Below are positions 7,738-15,501 of a stretch of DNA of 51,795 nt, piece by piece (positions within the stretch are counted from its first letter, which is position 1; the number at the start of each line of letters is the position of its first letter). The DNA is from Mycobacterium sp. 1245805.9 (GTDB taxonomy: Bacteria > Actinomycetota > Actinomycetes > Mycobacteriales > Mycobacteriaceae): assembly GCF_001672915.1 (NCBI RefSeq), contig NZ_LZKR01000169.1, positions 1 to 51,795 on the forward strand, given 5' to 3'. The notes beneath the pieces were generated by a model. It ran no database searches. It saw only the letters and a list, made by a program, of their open reading frames with translations, and had not been told where the DNA came from. The position numbers and the translations under genes are program-made.

Positions 7738-8786
7738 GCGGGGGCGCCGAGCACCTGCTGCACATGCTGCGCTCGCAGGGCCGGTTCTGCGCGGGCTCCG
7801 GCTCCCCGATGTACGGGGAGCTCTTCGAGCTGGTGGCCGGCGACGTCGAGGCGGGCGGCGTCTTCGCGACCATCCTGTCCGGCCACGAGGACGCACCCTC
7901 GCGCCACGCGGTGCCGCTTCGGCTGCTGGGCGGGCTGCACCGGTTGGTGCTCGACGGCCGGGCGCCGCAATTGCGCCGCTTCTATCCCAGCACCGGCGGC
8001 GCCTGGGACGCGGCGAGCGCCTGGCCCGAGATCCTGCGCACCGCGGCGGCAAACGCCGACCCGCTGCGCGGCGCGCTGCATCAGCCGCCGCAGACCAATG
8101 AGGTGGGCCGGTCCGCCGCGCTGATCGGTGGGCTGCTGCGGCTCAATCACGGATCCGATTTGCCGATAAGGCTTTTCGAGATCGGATCGAGCGCGGGGCT
8201 GAACATGCGCGCCGACCACTACCACTACCGCTATGACGGCGGCCGCTGGGGGCCGGCCGACTCGCCGGTCACCATCGACGACGCGTGGCGCGGCGCCCTG
8301 CCGCCCGACGGCGCGGTGCGCATCGTCGAGCGAAACGGCTACGACATCGCGCCCGTCGACGTCACCGGCGCCGAGGGGGAAGTGACCGCGTTGAGCTACG
8401 TCTGGCCCGACCAGGACGCCCGGTTGCGCCGGCTGCGCGGCGCCATCGCCGTCGCCCGCAACGTCCCGGCGGCCCTCGAGCGCCGCACGGCCGCCGAGGC
8501 GGTGGCCGGCCTGACCCTCGCCGCCGGCGCGCTCACGGTGCTGTGGCATTCGATCACCTGGCAGTACCTGTCCGACGACGAGCGCGCGGCGGTCCGCGAC
8601 GGGATCGAGGCGCTCGGCGGGCGGGCCGACGCCCGGTCGCCGTTCGCGCACCTGACGCTCGAGCCGGCGCGCGACGGGCCCGGCGCCCCGATCCGGTTTT
8701 TGGTGCGGGCCCGCAGCTGGCCGGGCGGCGAGCTGGCCGTGCTCGCCGAATGCCATCCGCACGGCCCGCCGGTGAATTGGCAGTAA
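7734..8786 (+). CDS. DUF2332 domain-containing protein
   Basis: A 350-residue soluble protein of the DUF2332 family, widespread in Actinobacteria, with no established function. It includes the conserved segments FCAGSGSPMYGELFELV near the start and FEIGSSAGLNMRADHY near the middle. The GSSAGLN block resembles a nucleotide- or SAM-binding loop, but I cannot assign an activity. The start ATG overlaps the mftR stop (ATGA), so it is translationally coupled to the regulator. The gene next to mftR in M. tuberculosis (Rv0690c, as I recall) looks equivalent. No signal peptide or membrane segment is seen. Confidence 0.85.
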   Translation: MSGGAEHLLHMLRSQGRFCAGSGSPMYGELFELVAGDVEAGGVFATILSGHEDAPSRHAVPLRLLGGLHRLVLDGRAPQLRRFYPSTGGAWDAASAWPEILRTAAANADPLRGALHQPPQTNEVGRSAALIGGLLRLNHGSDLPIRLFEIGSSAGLNMRADHYHYRYDGGRWGPADSPVTIDDAWRGALPPDGAVRIVERNGYDIAPVDVTGAEGEVTALSYVWPDQDARLRRLRGAIAVARNVPAALERRTAAEAVAGLTLAAGALTVLWHSITWQYLSDDERAAVRDGIEALGGRADARSPFAHLTLEPARDGPGAPIRFLVRARSWPGGELAVLAECHPHGPPVNWQ

Positions 8787-8838
8787 GTTTTTCTCCCCGC
8801 AGCGTCGGAGCTCGGCCCGCCGCGGCGACGATATAGGT

Positions 8839-9360
8839 GTGAGCGCCGAAGCGGATCCGAGGTCCGACGCTCGACGCGCATTGCTCGAGCTGTACGACGA
8901 GGCGTTACCCGTGGTGTACGGATATTTCGTTCGCCGCTGCGGTGACCGCACGACGGCGGAAGACCTGACATCGGAGACGTTTCTCGCGGCCATGGATGCC
9001 GCGCGGAAAAGCGATCCGCCGCCGGTGTCGATACCGTGGCTGCTCGGCGTGGCGCGGCACAAGCTGGCCGACCACTATCGGCGCGGTCCGCACCGGGTGA
9101 CCGTGCCGGTCGCCGACCCGCCGGAACCGGCGGACGGGGTCGACGACTGGGACGCCGAGCTGGATCGCATGGTCGCCGAGGCGGTGCTGGCCCGGCTGGC
9201 CGAGCCGCACCGCGCCGTGCTGGTGCTGCGCTACATGGACGACTGCTCGGTCGGTGAGTGCGCCGAGCTGATCGGACGGACCGTGCACGCCACCGAGGCG
9301 CTCCTGGTGCGGGCCCGCCGGGCCTTCAAACAACAGTATCCGGAAGGAGGCACGTCATGA
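8839..9360 (+). CDS. ECF-type RNA polymerase sigma factor
   Basis: A 173-residue extracytoplasmic-function sigma factor with only regions 2 and 4. Region 2 (about residues 12-80) includes LYDEALPVVYGYFVRRCGDRTTAEDLTSETF and IPWLLGVARHKLADHYRR. Region 4 (about 110-165) includes LARLAEPHRAVLVLRYMDD and the helix-turn-helix VGECAELIGRTVHATEALLVRARRAFK. GTG at 8839 is the only sensible start; the ribosome-binding site is poor. No classical anti-sigma factor is adjacent. Instead the stop overlaps the ATG of a VOC-domain protein. Its promoter targets are unknown. Confidence 0.9.
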   Translation: MSAEADPRSDARRALLELYDEALPVVYGYFVRRCGDRTTAEDLTSETFLAAMDAARKSDPPPVSIPWLLGVARHKLADHYRRGPHRVTVPVADPPEPADGVDDWDAELDRMVAEAVLARLAEPHRAVLVLRYMDDCSVGECAELIGRTVHATEALLVRARRAFKQQYPEGGTS

Positions 9361-10592
9361 GTCGGCACGACGACCCGCTGGACGTGCTGCGCGCCGATGA
9401 CCTTCCGGTGCAACCAGATTCGGGTTTCGCCGCGCGGCTGCGCCGGCGGCTGGAATCCGCACTTTCCCTGCCGAAAGGAGTTGTCATGAGCGGCATCGAG
9501 ACTCAGGTCGCCCCGCGCCCGGCGGCCCTGCCCTACCTGAGCGTCGCGAACGCGCGGGCCGCGATCGCCTGGTACACCGACGCGTTCGGCGCCGTCGTGG
9601 TCGGCGAACCGATCGTGATGGACGACGGCCGAATCGGGCACGCGGAGATCGAGATCGGAGGCGGGGTGCTCTATTTGGCCGACGAGTATCCCGAACTCGG
9701 GCTGAAGGCCCCCGCGCCCGAAGCGGTTTCGGTGAGCCTGATGCTGCACGTCGGCGACACCGACGCCGCGCTGGCCAGGGCGCGCGAACACGGCGCCACC
9801 GTCCAGCGCGAGAGCTACGAAAGCCACGGGAGCCGCAACGCGACCGTCGTCGACCCGTTCGGGCACCGCTGGATGCTGTCCGGGCCCACTAAGGGCCCCG
9901 TGGGCATCCGGCACGGCGACATCGGATACGTCTCGGTGTGCAGCCCCGACGCCGATCGCGCGGCCGCCTTCTACGGCCACGTCCTGGGCTGGACATACGA
10001 CCGGGCATCCCATCGCGTCACCAATACCGATCTGCCGACCGGCATTTCGGCGCAACCCGGGGCGCCCACGCTGTTCTGCTGCTACGCCGTCGCCGACGTG
10101 CGGGCCGCCCGCGCGGCGATAATCGAGGCGGGCGGGGTCGCGGGCGAAGCGCGCCGGACCGACGACGGCGTGCTCCTCGACGCCACCGACCCGCAGGGGG
10201 CGGCGTTCGCGGTGTTCGAACCGGCGCCCGGGCGAAAGCGCCCGGGGCTCAACGGGTCTGGGCCCGGCGAGCTGTCGTACGTCACCTACGAAGTGCCGGA
10301 TTCCGCGGGCTTCCGCGACTTCTACGGCCGGGTGCTGGGGTGGAGCTTCGAGCCCGGCCGGGTGGCCGACGGCTGGCAGGTGGTGGGAACCCACCCGATG
10401 GCCGGCGCGGCCGGGGGCAGCGCTTCTCCGGCGACGGTGCCGATGTGGACGGTGTCGGACATCGACGCGGCCGTCGCGCGGGTGCGCGAAGCCGGCGGGA
10501 CGGTGCTCGCGGAGCCGGCCCGCCAGCCGTACGGCGTGACCGCGGAATGCGCCGACGATCAGGGCGCCCGCTTCTACCTCGGCGAGTTCTGA
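9357..10592 (+). CDS. Triple VOC (glyoxalase/bleomycin-resistance) domain protein coupled to ECF sigma factor
   Basis: A 411-residue protein. Residues 1-40 form a short charged segment (DDPLDVLRADDLPVQPD then FAARLRRRLESAL). Three VOC modules follow: about 55-165 (YLSVANARAAIAWYTDAFGA to DPFGHRWML, PhnB-like), 183-285 (YVSVCSPDADRAAAFYGHV) and 300-411 (YEVPDSAGFRDFYGRVLGW). VOC proteins bind metals or small molecules, and the substrate here is unknown. The first ATG overlaps the sigma-factor stop. A second in-frame ATG at 9486 has a near-perfect AAGGAG five bases upstream and would give a 368-residue form without the N-terminal segment. The 3' end overlaps the convergent dehydrogenase by 19 bases. 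Confidence 0.85.
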   Translation: MSRHDDPLDVLRADDLPVQPDSGFAARLRRRLESALSLPKGVVMSGIETQVAPRPAALPYLSVANARAAIAWYTDAFGAVVVGEPIVMDDGRIGHAEIEIGGGVLYLADEYPELGLKAPAPEAVSVSLMLHVGDTDAALARAREHGATVQRESYESHGSRNATVVDPFGHRWMLSGPTKGPVGIRHGDIGYVSVCSPDADRAAAFYGHVLGWTYDRASHRVTNTDLPTGISAQPGAPTLFCCYAVADVRAARAAIIEAGGVAGEARRTDDGVLLDATDPQGAAFAVFEPAPGRKRPGLNGSGPGELSYVTYEVPDSAGFRDFYGRVLGWSFEPGRVADGWQVVGTHPMAGAAGGSASPATVPMWTVSDIDAAVARVREAGGTVLAEPARQPYGVTAECADDQGARFYLGEF

Positions 10593-11572
10593 GCCTCGGG
10601 ATTGGCGATCCGGACGGGCGCCCCGTCCAGCCACGCGACGACGGCCTCGACGGTGTCCGCGTAGAAGGCGCCGAGCATTTCGCGGGTGACGTACCCCAGG
10701 TGGGGCGACAGCGTCACGTTCGCCAGCGCCCGCAGCGGATGGTCGGGCGGCGGCGGTTCGGTGTCGTAGACGTCGAGCCCGGCCCCGGCGATGCCCCCGG
10801 CCCGCAGCGCGTCGATCAGCGCGGCCTCCTCCACGATCGGGCCGCGCGAGGTGTTTATCAGGTAGGCATGCGGCCGCATCAGCGCCAGCTCGGGACGGCC
10901 GACCAGACCGCGGGTGCGCTCGGAGAGCACCAGGTGGATCGAGACCACGTCGGACTCCGCGAACAGGGCCGCCTTCTCGACCCGGCGGGCGCCGGCCGCC
11001 GCGGCGGCCTCGTCGGTGAGATTCTGGCTCCACGCAATCACCTGCATGCCAAACACTTTCGCGTATTCGGCCATGCGCTTGCCGGTGCGGCCCAGGCCGA
11101 GCAGCCCGAGCGTCTTGCCGGACAGCGTCATGCCGGTGCTCGACTGCCAGCCCCCGTCGCGCATCCGCCGATGTTCCTCGGCCAGGTTGCGCACCGTCGC
11201 GATCAACAGCCCCCAGGCCAGTTCCGGCGTCGCGTCGCGAACCGCGGCGAACCGCGGGTTGGCGAAGTCGGAGTGGGCGACCAGCACGCCGCGCTCGGTG
11301 GCCGCGGCCATGTCCAGGTTGGGCAGGCTCCTGCCGACTATGGTGATCAGCCTGAGGTTCGGCAGCCGCTCGATGAGCGTGCGCGGCAACGCCATGCGCT
11401 CGCGCATGGTGCAGATCACGTCGAAGGGCCGCAACGCGTCGGCGGCCTGCGCCTCGGACAGGTGCCGGTCGAAAACCGTCAGCTCGCAACGGGTCCGCAC
11501 CGGCGACCAGTCGGCGAGGTCGAGGGCCGCGCCGGCGTAGTCGTCGAGTATCGCGACCCTGGGAAGCGTCAG
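10574..11572 (-). CDS. D-2-hydroxyacid dehydrogenase family protein
   Basis: This is an NAD-dependent D-isomer 2-hydroxyacid dehydrogenase of 332 residues. The Rossmann motif GLLGLGRTGKRMAEYAKVFG is near residue 150, with the substrate-binding Arg in INTSRGPIVEE, the Glu in DVYDTEPPPP and the catalytic His in LSPHLGY. The expected N-terminus (VAILDDYAGAALDLADWSP) has no ATG, GTG or TTG before it nearby. The first usable codon is a CTG at 11572 overlapping the reductase stop as CTGA. The nearest standard start, GTG at 11500, would remove 24 conserved residues. The physiological substrate is unknown. It is cotranscribed with the upstream flavoprotein reductase. Confidence 0.85.
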   Translation of the reverse strand: MTLPRVAILDDYAGAALDLADWSPVRTRCELTVFDRHLSEAQAADALRPFDVICTMRERMALPRTLIERLPNLRLITIVGRSLPNLDMAAATERGVLVAHSDFANPRFAAVRDATPELAWGLLIATVRNLAEEHRRMRDGGWQSSTGMTLSGKTLGLLGLGRTGKRMAEYAKVFGMQVIAWSQNLTDEAAAAAGARRVEKAALFAESDVVSIHLVLSERTRGLVGRPELALMRPHAYLINTSRGPIVEEAALIDALRAGGIAGAGLDVYDTEPPPPDHPLRALANVTLSPHLGYVTREMLGAFYADTVEAVVAWLDGAPVRIANPEAQNSPR

Positions 11573-12753
11573 CCCAGGACCTCGGCGATGGGCGCGGCGG
11601 CGGCGATCTTGGCGCGGACCTTCATGACCTTGCCGGGCATCCCGCCGCCGACCACCCCGACCAGCACCCCGTCGCGCTCGTAATAGGCCAGGAACTTGCG
11701 CCCGTCGTCCTCGACGAGATGCACGGTGTCGGTGGCCTCGGGCTCCCCCAGGCACTGGATCTTGACGTCGTACTGGTCGCTCCAGAAATACGGCACCACC
11801 ACCGCCGACGGGACGTCCTGCCCGAGCATCGCGGGCACCACCACCCGGGCCTGGTCGGCCACGTTGCTCCAATGTTCCACGCGCGCTTGGTGTCCCGTCG
11901 TATCGCGCCAGGAGGCGACGTCGCCGAGCGCCCACACGTGCGGCGCGCTGGTGCGTCCGGCCTCGTCGCAGAGGACCCCGTTGTCGACGTCGACGCCGCT
12001 GCCCTCGAGCCACTCGGTCGCCGGTCGCGAGCCGATGCCGACCACGACGAGGTCGGCGGCCAGCTCCGACCCGTCGGTCAGCACCACGGTGTCGACGTGC
12101 CCCTCGCCGCGCACCTCCGCCACCCCGAGCCCGAGGCGGACGTCGACACCCTCGTCGCGATGCAGTCGCGCCACCAGCTGGCCGATCTGCTCGCCGAGGA
12201 TCGCGGCCAGCGGCGTCGGCTGGGGCTCGACCAGCACCACGTCGACGCCCAGGGTGCGCAGGCTGGCCGCCACCTCGCAGCCGATGAAACCGGCGCCGAC
12301 GACGACGGCGCGCTGCGCCTCGGACGCGTGCTCGCGCAACGCCATGCTCTCGTCGAACGAGCGCAGCACCCGAATCCCGTCCAGGTCGGGAAACGCCGGG
12401 ATGCGTCGCGGTACCAGCCCGGTGGCGATGACGAGTTCGTCGTAGCCGAGCGCGGTCCCGTCGGCCAGCGTCACCGTCTGACGGTCCGTGTCCAGCGCGG
12501 TGGCAGCCGAACCCAGCCGCAGCGTGATGTCCTTTTCGTCGTACCACTCGCGCGGCTTGAGGGCCACGTCATCGACCTCTTTGCGCAGCACCTCCTTGGA
12601 CAGCGGCGGGCGGTCGTAGGGCACGTGCACCTCGTCGCTGACGATCGTGATGCGCCCGGCGTATTCGGACCGCCGCAGTTGCTCGGCCGTGCGAGCGGCG
12701 GCCAGTCCGCCGCCGACGATCACGACCCCCTTTTGGGAGCCCTCTTCAGTCAC
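11569..12753 (-). CDS. Ferredoxin reductase-like FAD/NAD(P)-dependent oxidoreductase
   Basis: A 394-residue two-dinucleotide-domain flavoprotein of the ferredoxin/rubredoxin reductase type. The FAD motif is VVIVGGGLAAARTAEQL near residue 10, the PYDRPPLSKEVL block follows near 45, the NAD motif VVVGAGFIGCEVAASL is near 150, and the FAD ribityl motif HVWALGDVA is near 280. It probably transfers electrons from NAD(P)H to a ferredoxin, possibly for a P450; no ferredoxin is in the window. The start is GTG at 12753, 25 bases downstream of the SDR gene, and the stop overlaps the dehydrogenase. M. tuberculosis Rv0688 holds this position as I recall. Confidence 0.9.
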   Translation of the reverse strand: MTEEGSQKGVVIVGGGLAAARTAEQLRRSEYAGRITIVSDEVHVPYDRPPLSKEVLRKEVDDVALKPREWYDEKDITLRLGSAATALDTDRQTVTLADGTALGYDELVIATGLVPRRIPAFPDLDGIRVLRSFDESMALREHASEAQRAVVVGAGFIGCEVAASLRTLGVDVVLVEPQPTPLAAILGEQIGQLVARLHRDEGVDVRLGLGVAEVRGEGHVDTVVLTDGSELAADLVVVGIGSRPATEWLEGSGVDVDNGVLCDEAGRTSAPHVWALGDVASWRDTTGHQARVEHWSNVADQARVVVPAMLGQDVPSAVVVPYFWSDQYDVKIQCLGEPEATDTVHLVEDDGRKFLAYYERDGVLVGVVGGGMPGKVMKVRAKIAAAAPIAEVLG

Positions 12754-12778
12754 GTGGTGTTCATACCACGATGGCCGG

Positions 12779-13606
12779 TCAGTACTTCAAGGCGCCCTTG
12801 TCGACGGGGACCTGCGTGCCCGACAGTGTGCCCGAGCCGTCGCCCGCCAACCAGACGACGACGTCGGAAACCTCGTCGGGCGTCATGAATCCCTTGTACT
12901 GCATGGGCATCGGCGGGAAGCTGTGCACGTAACGGGGGTGCTTGGCAAAGATTTCCATCATTGCCTCGGGCTCGATCATCGGGGTTTCGACCGAGTAGGG
13001 GTGGATGGAGTTGACCCGGATGCCGTATTCGCCGAGCTCGATCGCCAGGGTGTTGGTCAGGCCGGTCAGCCCGAACTTGCTGGCGGCGTAGTGGCCGTTG
13101 CCGGGCGTGGCCTTCAGGCCCGCCGACGAGCTGACGACGACGATGGAGCCCCCGTTGCCGGCCTCGATCATCGCCGGAATCGCCGCCCGCAGGGTGCGCC
13201 AGGTGCCGGTCAGGTTGATCCCGATGACGGTGTCCCACTGCTCGTCGGTGAGCTCCCAGACCCGGCCCCAGCCCAGCACGCCGGCGTTGGCGACCAGGAT
13301 GTCGAGCCGGCCGAATTGTTCGACGCCGTCGGCGACCAGTTGCCGCAGCGCCGCGTCGTCCCGGATGTCGACCTCGCGGGCCAGCACCTTGCGGCCCTCG
13401 GCTTCGACCAGGCGGATGGTCTCGCTGAGATCCTCGGGTGTAGCCGGCGTATAGGTCAGGGTGTCCGAAGCCCGCGCGCAGATGTCGAGCGCGATGATGT
13501 CCGCGCCTTCCCGGGCAAGCCGCACCGCGTGCGACCGTCCCTGCGCCCGGGCGGCGCCGGTAACGAATGCCACCCGTCCTTGCAGTGATCCAACCTGTGC
13601 AGCCAC
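12779..13606 (-). CDS. Mycofactocin-coupled SDR family oxidoreductase
   Basis: A 275-residue short-chain dehydrogenase. The NAD-binding motif TGAARAQGRSHA is near residue 16, NAG near 110, the catalytic Ser in VVVSSSAGL and the Tyr/Lys pair in HYAASKFG near 165. The insertion after the second strand (ICARASDTLTYTPATPEDL) is characteristic of the mycofactocin-coupled SDR subfamily, whose members keep NAD tightly bound and need mycofactocin for recycling. The substrate is probably an alcohol, possibly sterol-derived given the upstream KstR-like box. GTG at 13606 is six bases from a -10 element, so the mRNA may be leaderless. Confidence 0.92.
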   Translation of the reverse strand: MAAQVGSLQGRVAFVTGAARAQGRSHAVRLAREGADIIALDICARASDTLTYTPATPEDLSETIRLVEAEGRKVLAREVDIRDDAALRQLVADGVEQFGRLDILVANAGVLGWGRVWELTDEQWDTVIGINLTGTWRTLRAAIPAMIEAGNGGSIVVVSSSAGLKATPGNGHYAASKFGLTGLTNTLAIELGEYGIRVNSIHPYSVETPMIEPEAMMEIFAKHPRYVHSFPPMPMQYKGFMTPDEVSDVVVWLAGDGSGTLSGTQVPVDKGALKY

Positions 13607-13612
13607 GAGGAC

Positions 13613-13618
13613 AGGCTA
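13613..13618 (-). promoter_or_regulatory. Extended -10 element, predicted leaderless SDR promoter
   Basis: Reading on the minus strand, TGC-TAGCCT forms an extended -10 hexamer at 13618-13613. Six bases separate it from the GTG start at 13606, which would make that G the transcription start. Leaderless mRNAs of this geometry are common in mycobacteria. There is no ribosome-binding site before this GTG. Confidence 0.5.
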
Positions 13619-13628
13619 GCAGCGGAAC

Positions 13629-13642
13629 TGAAACGTGTTCTA
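13629..13642. promoter_or_regulatory. KstR-like operator
   Basis: On the minus strand the 14-mer TAGAACACGTTTCA fits the mycobacterial KstR consensus TNNAACNNGTTNNA at every fixed position. It lies 10 bases upstream of the predicted -10 and therefore covers the -35 region of the SDR gene, as expected for a repressor site. KstR is a TetR-family repressor of cholesterol-catabolism genes released by a sterol-CoA intermediate. No kstR gene is in this window. Confidence 0.65.
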
Positions 13643-13655
13643 ATGCGGCTCGGGT

Positions 13656-14483
13656 TCAGATTTCCGAGATGATCTGGGCCCGCCGGCTGTTGTATTCCTG
13701 GTCGGTCAGCGCGCCGCTGGCGCGCAGTGTCTCCAGCTCCTGGAGCCGCTGCGCGATCGACGGTTGCGCCGGCGTGCCGGCGGGTGCCGGACCGCCCGCC
13801 GCGGGCTGGGGCGCCGGCGCCTGTTGTTCGGCGGCGCGCCGCACCACGGCCTGGATCTGCTGGCGCACCACCGGATTCGACCGGAGGTCGCCCGCCTGGT
13901 TGAGCGGGATGTTGTTGGCCTTCAGGATCTGCAGGATCTCCATCAGCGGTCCGGCCTGCCCGCTGAGGTCGTAGGTCCTGTTGTCCTCGGTCAGGGTGAA
14001 CTGCGCGGGCACCAGCCCGTTGACCAAAGCGCTTCGCTCCCAGTCGATGCGGTATTCCTGGGTGGTCGGGTTGACCAGCACGACCACCTTGCGGGCATTG
14101 AGGTTGCCGAGCCGGGTGAGGTGGGCGATGACCCGGTCCTCGCTGTCGAACGGCAGGAACCCGGGCCCGGAAATGTGCAGGTGCACCTTCACCACCTGCT
14201 GATTGTTGATCCACGTCCCCGTCTCGGTGAGCCCGGTGATTTGGGCGAGCGCCAGCACGCCGGTCTGCTCGAGCTCCGCGTTCTTGGCTGACGACTTCGC
14301 GCCGAAGTTGGCCAGCGCGATCGCGATCACCACGTCGACGACGGTGATCAGCAGGCCGACGTAGAGCATCCACCCCAGCAGGTCTTGGAATCCGACGGTG
14401 AAGTAGACGATCAAAAAGATCGGCCCGACTAGGCCGCCGCACAGCAAAACGATCAACTGTGCCTTCAGGTAGCGCGCCAACAC
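13656..14483 (-). CDS. SHOCT domain-containing membrane protein
   Basis: About 275 residues. Two N-terminal membrane segments (LIVLLCGGLVGPIFLIVYF and LYVGLLITVVDVVIAIALA) are followed by a soluble middle region and a Pro/Ala-rich linker (APAPQPAAGGPAPAGTP). The C-terminal SHOCT motif is IAQRLQELETLRASGALTDQEY, a short oligomerisation module. GTG at 14483 is chosen because a purine-rich GAGGAGAGA lies just upstream. Its position relative to tuf and the SDR matches the M. tuberculosis membrane protein Rv0686 as I recall. Function is unknown. It ends 50 bases before the SDR start. Confidence 0.82.
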   Translation of the reverse strand: MLARYLKAQLIVLLCGGLVGPIFLIVYFTVGFQDLLGWMLYVGLLITVVDVVIAIALANFGAKSSAKNAELEQTGVLALAQITGLTETGTWINNQQVVKVHLHISGPGFLPFDSEDRVIAHLTRLGNLNARKVVVLVNPTTQEYRIDWERSALVNGLVPAQFTLTEDNRTYDLSGQAGPLMEILQILKANNIPLNQAGDLRSNPVVRQQIQAVVRRAAEQQAPAPQPAAGGPAPAGTPAQPSIAQRLQELETLRASGALTDQEYNSRRAQIISEI

Positions 14484-14568
14484 GTGTCTCTCCTCGTCTC
14501 GCTGGGAAGTTCGTGTCAGATTAACGCCGTCGCCAGCGGGACGCGCGCAAAGCGCGCAAGGACGCCCG

Positions 14569-15369
14569 TCACTCCTCGGCGGGCTCGGACGCCGGCGCCG
14601 CGGCCGGAGAGTAGGCGGGCGTGCCGGGTCGTGCCGCGGCCGTGGGCGCGGCGGATCCCGGCGTCGGCAGGCCCGCCAGCGGGGTGATCGGCGGGGCGGA
14701 CGCCACGGGTTCGCCGATGCCGAGCTCTTCGGCGGCGGCGGCCTCGGCGGCACCGCCGGACTCGGCCAACGCGCCGCTGCCGCCGGCCGCGGGGGCGGCG
14801 CCGAAGTTCTGACCGGCGACCAGGCTGCCCGTGAGGCCGGCCCCGCCGGGACTGAACGATCCGCCGGTTCCGGCGGCCGTCGCGGCGGGATCGGCGCCGA
14901 CGCTGCTGATCAGCTGGCCGCCCGCGCCGCTGCCGCCGGCGCCGAACCCGGCGGGCCCGACACTGGCGGCGGCCGCCGCCGGGGACCCGGTGGCGCCCGT
15001 GGCGGCCTGGATCGCCACCCCCGCCGCCTGGGCGGGGGCACTGAGCGCGCTCGCCGCCCCCTGCTCGACGGTCTGCAGCGGCGACGCGTTGGTAGCCTCG
15101 GCGAGCGCATACTGCACCCCGCCGCTGCTCATCAGGTTGACGAACTCCTGGTGGAACAGCGACGCCTGGGCGCTGAGCGCCTGATAGACCTCGGCGTGGG
15201 CGCCGAACAGCGCGGCGATGCTCGCCGATACCTCGTCGGCCCCGGCGGCCAGCACCCCCGAAGTGGGGCCCAACGCGGCCACGTTGGCGGAGCTGATGGT
15301 CGAACCGATGTTCGCCAGGTCGGACGCGGCCGCAGCCAGGTATTCGGGCGTCGCGAAGACGAACGACAT
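14569..15369 (-). CDS. PE family protein (no PGRS region)
   Basis: A 266-residue PE protein. The PE domain fills about residues 1-110 and starts MSFVFATPEYLAAAASDLAN, with the Pro-Glu pair at residues 8-9. The type VII secretion signal YxxxE appears as YALAE near the domain end. The rest is Ala/Gly/Ser-rich without the GGN repeats of PGRS, ending in TPAYSPAAAPASEP. ATG at 15369 has GGAGG about 6 bases upstream; an upstream in-frame ATG at 15423 is disregarded because it adds residues before the invariant PE start. Pieces of this gene (14603-14633 and 14794-14843) recur at the start of the window. Confidence 0.92.
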   Translation of the reverse strand: MSFVFATPEYLAAAASDLANIGSTISSANVAALGPTSGVLAAGADEVSASIAALFGAHAEVYQALSAQASLFHQEFVNLMSSGGVQYALAEATNASPLQTVEQGAASALSAPAQAAGVAIQAATGATGSPAAAAASVGPAGFGAGGSGAGGQLISSVGADPAATAAGTGGSFSPGGAGLTGSLVAGQNFGAAPAAGGSGALAESGGAAEAAAAEELGIGEPVASAPPITPLAGLPTPGSAAPTAAARPGTPAYSPAAAPASEPAEE

Positions 15370-15501
15370 CCGAACCTCCAGGACAGGCCACTCGACAAAG
15401 GCAATCGCCCGGTCATTAGACACGGACGCAATAGGCTGAATCTATATTAACCTGCGCGGCCCGCCTCCAGTTTGGCCAATTGCGCGGACCCGGAAAGCGC
15501 G

